Below are positions 12,110 to 25,480 of a DNA stretch of 64,000 nt, piece by piece. Both the position numbers and the translations under genes were made by a program. The DNA is from Rhexocercosporidium sp. MPI-PUGE-AT-0058 (taxonomy: Eukaryota > Ascomycota > Leotiomycetes > Helotiales): contig JAGTJL010000017.1 in NCBI GenBank assembly GCA_020746875.1, positions 682,001-746,000 on the forward strand. Reading direction: 5' to 3'. How positions within the stretch are numbered: position 1 is the first letter of the stretch; the number at the start of each line of letters is the position of its first letter. Below the pieces are notes generated by a model. It did no database searches and had not been told where the DNA came from. It worked only from the letters and a program-made list of their open reading frames with translations.

Positions 12110-13296
12110 ATTGCGTTCAACTGGGGTTTCTTAGGCTGTTATTGGTTATACGTAGGATTAATGGGTACATTGATGCATTCTGGGAGTTTCATGGGATAGA
12201 TGGCTTCATGGTGCATCTCGGAGGGAGTTCATTATACCAGACTGTTTCTTTTTTAGTATTATCAGAGAATGTTATGGATTGAACCCGTGATAAGTTGGGA
12301 ATTTAATCCACAATTTCGCATTTTGTCCTCAAAGAGTTCCATCTTGAATTGTGTACAACGACTATTGCTTCCCCGAGACGCATAGAGTACTTGCAAGCGC
12401 AACGTCCCAGCTGGGAGTCTAAAACAGTAAAGAGGTGAGTTATGCCAACCCCTTTCAATCCTTTCTTACTCCAAGCGTTCATCATGGAGTCGACTTAATA
12501 AAGATCCTGAAGGAGATCCATCTTGACAATTCTGCATTAATTGAAATGTAGTGAATTGCTCAGAGTTCATAACCGTTGACAATCCGTTCACTTTAGTCAG
12601 TCGTTCATCATTCACCAACGATATCACATTTCGTCTAGTCCATAACCAAAATATTAGACATATCTAGAATTACTATCAGAACAATCAATCCGTTCTACCA
12701 ACAGTACAGTACTAACAGAACCCCCATCTCTCCATCACATGAGAAAACTGTGTATGAGGATATCGTTCCTTATTCCGTCTGTAGTCTTGACGACTTTTAC
12801 CGCCTTCATTCTCTCTCTTTCTATGTGAAAGTAAATAATGACGTGAGACAATGATGAAGGATGTAGAATAGTAGCTGTGTGGCGGCGTAGATGTGTATGA
12901 AGTGTTAGAAGCTGCTGGCCAAACGTCCCTTGATTTCGGCTGATGGGGGGATTTCGTGCTGGTGCTTGAGTGAGAGGGTGGGTGGGGGGTTTTATGTATT
13001 TGAGGTGAGAGGATGGGAGGAGGGACGTGAAGAGGAGAGAGGTGAAGTACAAGTGAAGTGCAAGTGAAGTAATATGTCAACGGTTGCACCAATGTATGTT
13101 GACAAGTCAACAGGGAGGCATGCAAGTGAGGAGTAAACGATACGGGAGAGTCATGACCCCACGAGCACTAGTTGAGGATGTTACTTCGTGAAACTTACTA
13201 ATCCCAAACTTCCTGCCGACTAATCTAATGATGATATTTGATTATTTGCAGGTATATACTACCTCTTCAACCACTATGACTGATCCAGTCAGCCCC
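12110..13296. other. Intergenic region, no gene seen
   Basis: About 1.2 kb between the convergent MFS and F-box-like genes, so it holds two 3' ends. Overlapping open frames of 105 and 137 codons near 12712-13125 (minus) are His/Ser/Thr-rich low complexity and look spurious. Confidence 0.45.
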
Positions 13297-14154
13297 TTAC
13301 AGTATATCCCCAACCATAGCCTGATTCTCCCACTTCAACACCCTTCCACAAACCATCTTCCCGCCAACAACACCATGCAAGCACCTCACAACCTCCTCAT
13401 ACAATTCCTCATCCCCACCATCATCACCAACATATTCCCTCCCTCCCACCGGACAAGCCGCAACCCTAACCACCCTCTCGAACCTCTCCCCCTCAAACCC
13501 CTCCCTTAAATCCCCAATCATCTTATAATACACCTGAGAACTGCCACCAAGCCCAGCAGCAGCACTCATCAAGCCCCTAACCTCCTCCACCCCCCACACC
13601 AGCTCCAACCTCTTAAACCTCCCCAACCTCGCCCGACTACAAAGCGTATTCAACACCTTCCTCAACGCAGCATACTCCGCTCCTAACCCCGGCATCTGTA
13701 TCGTCATACTCTCAATCAACCGACTGGCCGTCTGTCCCATACTCTTCAATGTCCTAGCCACACCTAATCCACGTCCAGACTCACAGAGACCGTCGAAGTA
13801 GAAGGTGTTCGACCGCCAGAAGAGGCTGGTTGTTTCGTTATAGATCTGCCGACATGTTGAGGGTAGGGAGAGGGAGAGGTATGCGCTCTTGTAGCGAGCG
13901 AGGAAGACGCGTGGGTTTTGGAAGATAGGATCATCTAGTGTAAACACGAGAGGGGAGGTGATAAGATGAAGCTGCTGCTTCTGTTTCTGTTTCTGGTTTT
14001 GTTTCTGAGTGCTAGATTTGACCTGCCGCCGGGATACTTTCAAGGTGGGTGTGCGTGGCAAGATGTATGGGGCGATGAGCCCGCTGGGGGATACGAGGCA
14101 GTAGGTGTAGATCTCATCGCGGATTTCGCGCGGGAGGTCGAGGAAGGAGGGCAT
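13297..14154 (-). CDS. F-box-like protein, function unknown
   Basis: A single exon gives 285 residues. The start MPSFLDLPREIRDEIYTYCLV is the degenerate F-box-like motif (LPxEIRxxIYxYCL) at the N-terminus of a very large fungal family. It is followed by a Gln/Lys-rich insertion and by the usual block LPSTCRQIYNETTSLFWRSNTFYFDGLCE. The C-terminal half is Gly/Arg/Glu-rich and not recognised. Such proteins are presumed substrate adaptors of ubiquitin ligases or structural proteins; no experimentally defined role can be assigned. The coding strand is rich in CT and AG runs, unlike its neighbours. Confidence 0.75.
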   Translation of the reverse strand: MPSFLDLPREIRDEIYTYCLVSPSGLIAPYILPRTPTLKVSRRQVKSSTQKQNQKQKQKQQLHLITSPLVFTLDDPIFQNPRVFLARYKSAYLSLSLPSTCRQIYNETTSLFWRSNTFYFDGLCESGRGLGVARTLKSMGQTASRLIESMTIQMPGLGAEYAALRKVLNTLCSRARLGRFKRLELVWGVEEVRGLMSAAAGLGGSSQVYYKMIGDLREGFEGERFERVVRVAACPVGGREYVGDDGGDEELYEEVVRCLHGVVGGKMVCGRVLKWENQAMVGDIL

Positions 14155-14930
14155 GAAAGGTTGGGGTTGCTTGGTGATGCTGAAAGGGTGGGAATTTGAA
14201 GATGCGAGATCTGGGGTCAGCGCCGAGCTGCATCGTCTCGCTTCGGGCCGTGCCTTGGCGGTTGGGGTCTTGAGTTCGTTGACTTGACTTCAGGGGTGAG
14301 TATGAAGTGACTTGCTTTCAATTGGTCTCGCCCAAAAAAGGAGAAGTATCTCTAGAAGAACCGAGATGTCTCGGTGCACTTACTGAAGATGTAACACCAC
14401 TACTTCAATTATCAAAACGGCAAACTTCCTGGATCTGGTGTCCGTGTAAGATCCTGGCTTTTACAAAGGGCTCTCCAAAATCTCATGAACAAACCCAAAG
14501 ACTAAATCTTAAAATTTCTCCTCTAGGAATTCTCTCACATGTATGAGATAGCGGCGTCTCCGTCTCTAGGAGGAGAGCACCTCTCTTCTTTCTTTCATGC
14601 ACTACAGCTGTATCATCGGAGTGGGTGTCTTCACAGGGGAGGAACCATAGGAACGTGTGAGATTAGTTTCGTATGAATATAGTATTTACCATTCCTCGAG
14701 TGCTACAACTCACCGTGCGGCTAAGCTTTGAATTGGTGATCCGAGAGGACAGACCACAGAAGTCGTAGAGGAAAGTGAAGCACCGGAAATGAGTATCTTT
14801 CCGTTTGCCATAAGCGAGGTATCATTGAAAACATGAAATATAATAAGTATACACGGTGAGAGTACATAAGACAGGCTACCTGTTGCCCAGCGCTCTCCTA
14901 ATTCCAATACTGTCCGTTCCTTCCTAACGC
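14155..14930. other. Intergenic region, no gene seen
   Basis: Promoter side of the F-box-like gene and 3' side of the following minus-strand gene. Short open frames on both strands are not supported. No repeats or RNA genes were recognised. Confidence 0.4.
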
Positions 14931-17146
14931 CTAAGTTAATGTATCCATCACAGCAACATCAAGAGCATCTTGAGATTTTGGCTCATCTTCGCTGATTCCC
15001 TCCTCGGCTGCTTTACTTTCTTGAGATACCTCTACCACTTCAACGCTAGTCACATCCACGTCCTTTACTTCTTCGACCGCAGGGGTCTTTTCAGAAACAG
15101 GAACAGCAATCGGTGTCTCGACTCTCGGCTCTGGAGTCTTCAAGGATTTCTCTAAGCCACCAAGCAAATCCGTATATGCATCATAATCATCGTCATCTTC
15201 AACGGGGAGCTCCTGAGTTGGTCCTGTGGGTGCGGCTTCTATAGAAGGTTCGGGTGCTACTTCTAGGATAGGATCTTGGATGGCAGCCGGAGGTGGGTTG
15301 GGGATGATTTCTTGCTCAACTGGAGGCTCTTTGGTCTCGGGAGAAGCCGCCATGCTTTGAACCGGTTCTGGCAAGACGTCTGGCTGAGGTGTGGACTGGG
15401 CATCCTCAATTTGTGGAGTTTGGTCTGACTGAACAATTTCTGCTTCAACGTCTGGGCTACGATGTGCTGGTATCGCAGATGCTGCAGCCTGGTCGTTCCC
15501 TCCTCTGTCCAAGATATCCAGCAGAATCTCCTCTTGTCCCCCTTCTTCTACTGGCGCGCCAACCTCGGCGTTCTTTGCTCTGTCTAGGATGTCCGAAAGC
15601 ATTTCCTCCTCTTCCTCTTCCTCGGGCGGAGCAGCGACCGCGATCTTCTTTTCACTATCCAAAATATCCAGGAGCATCTTCTCTTCGTCCTCTTCCGCAA
15701 CGCGTTCCTCTACAGCAGCAACCGCTTCTACGATGGTGGGCTCGGGTGGTGGAGGTGGAAGGGCTTCGGTGGATAAAACAGAAATTTCTTGTTGCACTTC
15801 ATCGTCAAGACTTTCCATCATCGCCTCCGAAGGAGTTTCAGATGATGCTAATGGATGAGTGTCTAGGAATGCTTTTGTCGGTGACGAAATTGCTGGAGGC
15901 TCAAGGGGCGAAGTGATTGTCGAGGTAGTCATGATAACGTTCTTCAGTGGACTTCCAGACTTTGCTTCAAATCGCTCGGTCAAGAGTCTCGGGGGTGCAT
16001 GAGGGAATTCAGTTCCTCCCATGGGAACATCACCTTGGTCGAGGCTTGGAATTGGAGGCAGAATTGGTATCGAAGCGGCTGAAGGTGATGGTTGAGATGG
16101 CTTGGATGGTGAATCTTGAACATCAACGGACCCCTCGTCCTCATCACCTTCATCCCCGTCTTCACCATCCTCGCCGTCATCGTCATCAGAGTTGGCTGCC
16201 GACCCATCACCCATCTCAGTGTCCTCATTGTGTACTGGTGTTGAAGTTGGTTCGGTCTCAACCTTAACCCCCTATTCTTGGTTAACATTCGCCACATTAC
16301 CACATGTACAGTACTTACATCAGGTCCTACTGTCCCATTGGGTGCTGGTACTGGGGTTACACCTTCAGGTAGTGGAACTTGAGGCGCACTTGTTGGGGCA
16401 GCTGGCTTCTTCTTCCTTCCTCTTCCTGGTCCCTTTGCCTTTTTCTTCGATTTTGGCCTTGGTCTTGGAGGTGTGGCTTGAACGGCTGCCAGACCAACAG
16501 GTGCGTTTGGATCTGGAATTTGAGTTTGCGAAATGACTTCTCCTTCTGGTACTTGGCCTTGAGGTACAACAACATCTTGAACATACTCATTGCCTGCAGC
16601 ATCAATTCGTTTGACGGTTGCTTTCGTCACAGTTGGAATTGGTAAAGGTTTTGAGGTTGCCGTAACCAAGCCCTTTCGTCTCTTGGCCAAATATACAACG
16701 TCGGGTCCTTCCAAATGTCGAGCAACCTGCTTCCATGATTTGGCGGTAAATCCCTTTTCCTTCAAATCCTCGTCTTTTTTCTCAGGCTTGTCACCAATGA
16801 TGATTTCGGGGTCCGCTTCTTCTTCATCTGCTGGTGCTGGACGCTTATAGATCTTCCCGGATCGGGCGGCGCGCAACAGATCTTGGCTGTGTTGGGGTAG
16901 GAGGTGGAAATCTTTTGGCATTCCATGGGGAAGCTCGACAGCCCATATATCATTTTGAGAAGTGGTGCTATCTGGAGTCGGTGGTGGTGCTACTGTGACA
17001 AAATCACGTCGCCAGTGTCGAATTGGTATTCCTTCGTACTCCCCATGGTCGACTCCCGGACGGTTTTGGCGCCTGTTTGCATTTCTATACTACGAGACAT
17101 GAGCGATAGGACCCAAAAGCGAGAAAAATCTTACACTAGGTGCCAT
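14931..17146 (-). CDS. Conserved acidic protein of unknown function with repeated DILD motifs
   Basis: Exons 17146-17135, 17089-16319 and 16271-14931 give 707 residues. The first exon encodes only Met-Ala-Pro-Ser. The N-terminal 110 residues look conserved and structured (NRRQNRPGVDHGEYEGIPIR, a WRRDFV segment, and an Asp/Trp-containing stretch ending in ELPHGMPKDFHLL). A second ordered block contains KGFTAKSWKQVARHLEGPDV. A basic Lys/Pro/Arg region (PKSKKKAKGPGRGRKKK, AT-hook-like) suggests a nuclear or chromatin role. After the second intron the protein is strongly acidic and disordered, with an Asp/Glu run and three copies of a (M/I)L(L/S)DILD motif around 15505-15690. I do not recognise the family. 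The start exon was chosen because MAPS-YRNANRRQNR joins in frame across a good 45-bp intron. Confidence 0.75.
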
Positions 17147-18408
17147 AATGTGCTGCGGCAGACCCTACTGAGCTAATGCCTATGCTCCTCCGATATGTGA
17201 GTATCCACCGAGTTGTTTGCTTTCGAATCACTCGAGCTGAGGTAGACCCAGAATCGATTTTGCATATGCGGCGTCCAACTTTCTCTCAATGCTCCGATAT
17301 ATTTAGAGGGGCCGGATCTCGTGAATATAACCTATCCCGAGTCGATGTCCTGGCGCTCTCGAGGCTTTCGATGTTCCAGTGAGGCTAATATTTCTTTGCG
17401 ACAATTGAGTTTCTCGAGTCGTCTATCGATATTCCGCGCTGCTTTTCATACTTCCATCTATGTTATGCTCGTCGGGTAAATTGAAAGTGAGCAAACGATA
17501 CTGCAATAGGAGGCGCATGGTTAGCAAATGCGACGTTGAATATCGGATAGGTTGAAGTGGTGCAATTGAAGACGAATTGGCATTTGAGGATGTTGGAATG
17601 GCTCACTCAGAAATGAAATCGTCTAATGCGCCCGCCGGACTGAGTGCTGCTGCAGGGAGAAGTGAGGAGAGGGAGGGAAGTCGCGTAGGACTGGCGTTGA
17701 TAGCCTTGAGGTCTGTCGCGATGTTGTTGCTGCGATCGCGACTGCTCTGCGAGTCTCTTGGCTGTGGCACGTGACGAGGCTGTTGAATTCTTTCGTTGGC
17801 TCTTGCAGAGCAGAAAAGGAAGACTTGAATACAATGTACGTGGATAGGGCACATAATGCAGTGCTTCGAATACTGAACATTCTTAATGTACTAGTGAGTG
17901 AGTACTGGCATAAATATGAAGTACTCAATAATCTCGAAGTTAATTAGCCTCAGCAACAGCCCAACCAGATCAACCCGTCATACTCAATAATGCAGACCGT
18001 CCCTTGTAACATGTCTTATCTGAGTGACCCTTTGGAATCCCAAAGTACGTGTTCTTGTCTCCCAAGCGGCAGCTTGTTGCCATTGACAGCTGGAATAAGC
18101 AAACAGTAATAGAGTCTGACCGCACTTCAAGGTAGTGAAGATAGCGTCTGGCAACCACCAATGTCAACTTTCATTGAGTAGCTACATCTGCAGCTGGGCT
18201 GAGTGGAAACAACCTATGATGTTTGGTATGAGCTTTCCCGCGGCGTTCTATGTTACAAAATTGTACAGTGCGGCCAGTGTCCCCTGATGCTTTCGTCAAC
18301 ATCAACTGCTCCTTCGTCCAGTCTTCCCCGGGTCAAAGTTTCCTTCCCTCAATCCCATCTGCATTCGTTAGATGACTTGTTTTGCGAATATTCGTGCTCA
18401 TCGTTTGC
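17147..18408. other. Intergenic region, no gene seen
   Basis: About 1.26 kb upstream of the acidic protein gene and downstream of the Isd11 gene. Three overlapping minus-strand frames (17603-17928, 81-101 codons) and a plus-strand frame at 17577-17774 have no family features. Nothing convincing was found. Confidence 0.4.
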
Positions 18409-19070
18409 TTACCCAGTATCCTTCTGTCTAACTATGTCATTTCTCCGTCCACTTTGCTTTCCCTGTCATAAAGTCAACATAGAGCACTTCACAGTCTCAG
18501 CTATGTCTAGGAACTTACCGATCTGCCTCCCTCAACCACCAATCTGTCCAGTTGGAAAAACTGACTGACGACCGTTTGTCGCTATCCCAGCGTTAGCCGT
18601 ACCCTGTCCTACTCCCCAATCTCCTAAGGCCGAATAGACCGTGCTATATCCGCATATCCCCCAATTGCCTGCGGAAATTCTACAGCAAACCCAAAGAGCG
18701 CCCAGTGGATCCTGCATACCTTCATAGACTGTAGTTCCTTCAAGCCCTTTTGCATCAATTCCTGGACCTCTCTGGAATCCTTCACATCCTTATGTTCGCG
18801 AAATGCATCTCTCGTCCTCCGTTTGGCGTATTCTCTGAAGTTGTATGATGCAAACTGCTCACCTTGCCGTAATAGCTGGCGGTACTGAGGTTTCACAACA
18901 GTTAGTGAAGTTCATGCGAACGTGTAGTGTGTTGCATTTAATAGAGACATTCGCGCATCAAGAAATGTACTCTGTGGCGAAGGATGCGCAATGATGTAAA
19001 GAGAAGATCTTACCAGGGATTTCGCTGCCTGCTGTCCTGACTCGCCTTTTGCTCCTGCAAGAACAGACAT
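18409..19070 (-). CDS. ISD11: Isd11/LYRM4-like LYR-motif protein of the mitochondrial cysteine desulfurase complex
   Basis: Exons 19070-19014, 18884-18720, 18581-18519 and 18462-18409 give 112 residues, the usual Isd11 size. The joined protein starts [22 protein letters not shown], so the LYR tripeptide is present; L is the last codon of exon 1 and YR the first two of exon 2. The helical core [20 protein letters not shown] and the tail [13 protein letters not shown] are typical of fungal Isd11. The protein binds acyl carrier protein and stabilises Nfs1, which supplies sulfur for Fe-S clusters. Introns are 129, 138 and 56 bp. No long cleavable presequence is visible, as usual for this protein. 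It is divergent from ATP sulfurylase. Confidence 0.93.
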
Positions 19071-19878
19071 CTTAGAGATCGTAAAGATTAGGCTGGAAGG
19101 TCAATCAGGTTGGGAATGAAACACTGAGGCCGAGGATTGGGATGGAGAGAATGGCTCAGCATTTCGAGCTCCGATAAATATTTAGCTCATCGGTCGGCGT
19201 GAAGTAAATCCGATCTCCGCTGATAAGATAAGATCCACAAGCCATCTCCCGCTCTCAAGCAGAGGATTGAAGGATGCAAGGGAAAGAGAAATCTCTGAAG
19301 ACGCCATCGGGAACAAGGTCGGACGGGTAGATCTTCTAATGCTGCTGCTAGTCATGTCTATCTCTGAAGCCATCTCCAAGGACATATAGCTTCTTGAAGC
19401 TTTCAATAGACTTTGCTCCAGTTGTTGCAACTGTGAAATGTTCAAAGCGTCCAGGCACATCAGATGGGGGGGAGTTCGTTAGTTCGTTTACGCAAGACGT
19501 GGCTGAGATTTACAATCGTCGCCTGTCTCAAATTTCTGCTCCTCCAAGCACTCACTCCATGATACGGCCTCACTCCATGGCATTCCTCGACGAACCACAG
19601 AAATAGACATCATGACAAAGGGAGGAGCCCTGCAAGGCACAATTCGCCCCGCAAGAAGGCCCCAAGAAACGCGTGCAATGGCGTGCTCTGACGTCTTCAG
19701 GCCGGCAGAAAGCGATCAAAAGCTCCGCAGTCGCCAATAAAATTCCCCCAAGTCCCCTGGGTTGAACTTCGAAATCGCTTTATCCACAACCTGCACTTCT
19801 ATTGTTTTTTTGCAACCTTCCCTCAATTGCACTCTCGAACTTTCCCTCTTCCCAGACAACCATACATCTTCCGCAACC
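19071..19878. promoter_or_regulatory. Divergent promoter region between ISD11 and MET3
   Basis: An 808-bp shared upstream region. I looked for a palindromic Cys3/MetR-type site (ATGRYRYCAT) and did not find a clear one. The leader next to MET3 is CT-rich. Confidence 0.45.
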
Positions 19879-21918
<2,040 letters not shown>

Positions 21919-22601
21919 ATCAGGCAAGTGAACTTTAATTCTTAGGCATTTGGATGGCGGCATGGGAGCATTTAGTTCGGAATTGAACTGAATAGAATGC
22001 AATGCAATGGGATCATGAAATATGGCGTTTTTAAGCTAGAGCAAAAGTCTAGACAATGGATCTGCATGACTGGAAATGGGACTCGTTATTTGCATTTGCA
22101 TCTTCCCCTATGCATGGTTGATGGATGCTGCTAGGTGCTGCTTTACTTGTAGATAGATAGCGATCATGAAGACGTTTCTTCACATTAAGTTTGTAGTTAC
22201 ATTAACAGAAATATTGACAATCAATCTCTCTTCAGTCAGCACGTACATTCTCACTTGCCTTCAGGGCACAACATCAAGGCTGTTTCTGAAGATTATGACG
22301 GGCAGTCATAAGAACTACGAGACGACGTTACTAAATCGATTGGAAAGGTTGATGGACGACGAGGAGGTTCAAATGTTACTGGTGGAGCGGTCATTTTATA
22401 ACGGCACCACGTTTCACTTTGTAAGTTTTGGTCTTTCAGAAAGTTTTGCTTTAGCTAATTATTGTTCAAGTTTAAGTGTCTTGACGCCACTTTCTCGGGA
22501 CGACGGGAAGCAGTTGATTTCTCGAAAAGTGTCGATTGGAGGATTGTTGGGGGCTGTCTTTCGTCAATGCCTGCAAATGATCTTCGATCTCACTGACGAG
22601 C
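21919..22601. other. Convergent intergenic region containing one weak open frame
   Basis: Holds the 3' ends of MET3 and the Zn2Cys6 gene. A plus-strand ATG frame at 22166-22621 (151 codons) overlaps the end of the regulator gene antisense and shows no recognisable family. Segments such as NYETTLLNRLERLMDDEEVQ look helical, so a small gene or a non-coding transcript cannot be excluded. Confidence 0.35.
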
Positions 22602-23798
22602 TCAGTAATAAATATTCTTAAAAGCAGCAGATAACTGCTGCGACCTAACCAGCTCCGTCGGTTTCTGCAGTGCAGCATGCTGTCTCGTTATACTAGGGCC
22701 AGGAGTAAGAGGCGATGCTTCCCAGCCTCCACTGGGACCTGGATCCCTACGAGCTTGATCGGTATCGGCTATTCCGTGGTTCATGCTCATGTCTTGTGCT
22801 GGGCTTGGGTTGAAGTCTGCCGTGTAGTTTGTTGTGTGAGAGAGGTTATGTGTGTGTTGGATCCCAGAAGGTGGGCTTGGGAAATTGGCTGGGTTCAGGA
22901 TGGCTGAGAGTTGAGTTGGTGGAGGATCCGAGTTGGTGTTTGTAGTTTGTTGATATTGTGTTTGGTTCTGGTCATTGGTTTGGGAAAGTCCCATCAAACC
23001 ATTTGCGACATCGAAGTCCATAGAATTGTCTTGATGTGTAAGTGGTGGATCTTGGTCGAGGTTTGGATCTGAAAATGGCTGGTTCGGAGGACTATGGTAT
23101 CCTTGATGTTCTTGCCTTGATTGCTCGCCTAAAAGCCCATCTGTATGTGTTACTCAAGTCTCGTGAGCAATGGAGACAGAACATTGAGTTTACCATAGAC
23201 ATCAGGTATCTTCATATCCCCGCCTAGGAATCGTCGCCATCGCTCAACCTCATCGGCTGTGCGCAACGGGTATTCTCTCCACTCCTCCATCCTGACCTGC
23301 TTGCTTGGGTTCACTTCTCGAGGAATAGGATCTGGGATGGCCGGAGATCTAGGAACAGATTGAAAAATGTTCTGGAGTTTAAGAGTTTGGAGTTCGGATA
23401 GCGCTTGGTAGAGAAGGACTTCTGTCTCGCCTAGTCGCTGCTCTAGGAGGCCAAGATATCCGGTTGGAATACCTCTAGTATGTGTTAGTATGGTGTATGC
23501 ATCTATCAGAGAGGGGAAATGCCTTTTGTTACTCTCAACATATGTACAAGATAGTTTTGAGGCATCGCATTGTCCGCAGGATGGTCTGGGTTGGATCGAC
23601 CGGTCAGTCAGCCAATCCCTCAAGGGGCTTCCGTATCATATCACGTCGAAAGTAGTGTCTTTCCAAGCTCTTACAATTGGCGATCACACTATGACAAAAT
23701 GTCAATTAAGACAAACCCATTTCTGGAGTTGATTGACAACTTACTTTACACTTCTTCCTCTTACAAGGCTCGCAAGAACCTCCTTGATTTTCGGTCAT
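22602..23798 (-). CDS. Short Zn2Cys6 fungal transcription factor
   Basis: Exons 23798-23745, 23688-23675, 23585-23194 and 23140-22602 give 332 residues, or 316 if a candidate GC-AG intron (23475-23522) is also removed. The zinc cluster near the N-terminus has spacing C-x2-C-x6-C-x6-C-x2-C-x6-C and is assembled from three exons. The second exon is only 14 nt and encodes Cys-Asp-Arg-Gln. A conserved linker and coiled-coil follow (GIPTGYLGLLEQRLGETEVL), then a segment with DEVERWRRFLGG, and a Gln/Asn/Pro-rich C-terminus. The PF04082 middle homology region is absent, so this belongs to the short class of Zn2Cys6 regulators. Targets are unknown. Confidence 0.85.
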
Positions 23799-24306
23799 CT
23801 TGATTACAAGACTTGCTGCTCATGTGACGAAGCCCGAACCGAGGGGAATAGCCAATTGATTTCATCAAATCACATAGCCCAGAGTTGTGACCTAGTCGCG
23901 ATGAAAAGAGGGTCGCTTTTAGGAGAGCGTTTCTCCTTGAGATTATGTACTACGGGTCTCGTCGGTCAAAACAGACACAAAAAAAAGTGAACCCGGAGAA
24001 ACGATCCCCGGACTGGAAGCGGGGAAACGGCGACCCCCATCTCTCGACGACTTGCAGTGGAGGTACATCTAGGTATGATTATAAATCGAAATACCTGGCA
24101 TCATATGATACTTTCTGTTCCGATGCTCATTTGAGGTTTTGGACCGTAGCTACATGATTCTAGGCCGATTCTGTGATTAATTTAATTTTTGCTCTGCAAA
24201 TGGTTGTTGACGCTGTGAGTCTCGGCTCGGCTCGGATTTTTTTGGCAGCTCCGATATCACTTCGTCTACTATCTCCAATTGTTCAATTCAGTACATCGAA
24301 GCTGCC
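23799..24306. other. Intergenic region, no gene seen
   Basis: Upstream of the Zn2Cys6 gene and downstream of the SET-domain pseudogene. It is AT-rich around 24090-24300. Nothing was recognised. Confidence 0.4.
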
Positions 24307-25480
24307 TTAGCTCCGGCCATTGAGGTTAGGTCGGGAAGCTCGGAGTTGTACCTCGAGAGCGCCAGCCCATATCCGTTTTGAATCCTCTAGCCCCTCGGAA
24401 AGAGTAGTATTCTCATTACTTGCGAGTATGATTACATATACCCAGTGCATCAGATCGCAATGGTTATCGGGGATACATAATTCGTATTCCATCAAACTAG
24501 TGCCATTTGGCATGATAGAAAGGATTTGATAGATGCAATCCTACCCTCTTCATTTCCCTTTCGCGCGTAGTCGTCGAAGATCTGCTGGCCCTGGTCAGTT
24601 CTTTCTGTAAGGCACAGACCGAAATTACCAGCGTCAAGTTGCCATTCTACCTTGGCATTAAAGCAATCATTGAATATATCTATTACCGGGTATAGGAGCG
24701 GGAAGGAATCCTAATTGCTCATCAAGAGCAAGTTGGAAGTGAAGCTCCTCGAAGAAAATATTGTTCTAGCCCACAAGAAAAGCTCCCTATTGAAAGATTC
24801 AAGTTACCACCGAAAGTATGAGTGAATGGCTGAATGAAAATAGCTCACTTCCTGATAAGAAGCAGGTCTAGATTAAAAGTAAGGTCCAGGATACTAACCA
24901 AGTAAATTCACCTGCCAACTCCCCATCATCTTTCAGTGCAGCGATTGCTTGTTCCCACTGCTCTCTGTGTATGCCTTCCCAACGACCCACGGAAGTATGT
25001 TCTCGGGAACAGTTATTGGAAAGTAGATTTGTTCCCTTAAGGTAAATGAGTTATTCGTCCTTGAACCACAGCGGTGTTGACATCTCAGCTTCGTTTGGTA
25101 GTAGCCGAACATACGGAATTCAGAAGCTGTTAGGACCTTTAAGCCGCTGCTCGGCAAGGAAGAAGGCAGCAACAGTCTGGTTTACTTTCCCTACCAGTTT
25201 GGAACAGATGCTCTCGTTCGAGCAGTTGCGAATGCCGGCTGGGAGTGATGAAAGTACATTGAGGTGGGATATAGTCAGCATAAATGCACATATGCCAGCA
25301 ATTTCTTTAGCATAGATGGTTCTACTTGCAACGTGGTGACAACCATGATCGGGACTGTGGATCATCTCCATCGATTCGTTGAGACGTCCGCCATTCTCCA
25401 CAAGTCATTGTATAAGGGAATCGGTTTCGTTCTTCGATTCACCTTCATCATAATTCTAGGGTCGTTGATGGAGGAAGTGT
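24307..25480 (-). pseudogene. Decayed SET-domain lysine methyltransferase gene (SETD3/RKM-like)
   Basis: Conceptual translation on the minus strand aligns in order with the RLSMT/SETD3-type SET family: LVENGGRLNESMEMIHSPDH (N-terminal SET block), VNQTVAAFFLAEQRLKG, a PY-containing block followed by TPLWFKDE, LKGTNLL, a split-SET insertion, LFLWARTIFSSRSFTS, FPLLYPVIDIFND...NAKVEW (the conserved NHxxNA region, here ND), IFDDYARKGNEE (the catalytic-Tyr region) and YELCIPDNHCD. Four stops interrupt the single conceptual frame: 25405-25407 (TGA), 25120-25122 (TGA), 25051-25053 (TAA) and 24711-24713 (TAG). One intron (24787-24898) still has good splice sites and joins the frame exactly. The last block (24307-24510) needs a frame change. 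The 5' limit is not defined. I consider this non-functional. Confidence 0.78.

Noticed and set aside
12712..13125. His/Ser/Thr-rich minus frame of 137 codons
   Set aside because: Low complexity, overlapped by another frame, no family features and no splice-linked neighbour.
15389..15916. A 175-codon plus-strand frame
   Set aside because: Antisense to the acidic protein gene; Leu/Pro/Arg-rich composition is the complement of its Glu/Ala/Pro codons.
24307..25480. Calling the SET pseudogene a classical RIP product
   Set aside because: Two of the four stops would need G-to-A changes in a GpG context, not the preferred CpA to TpA change, so RIP is not shown without an intact copy to compare.
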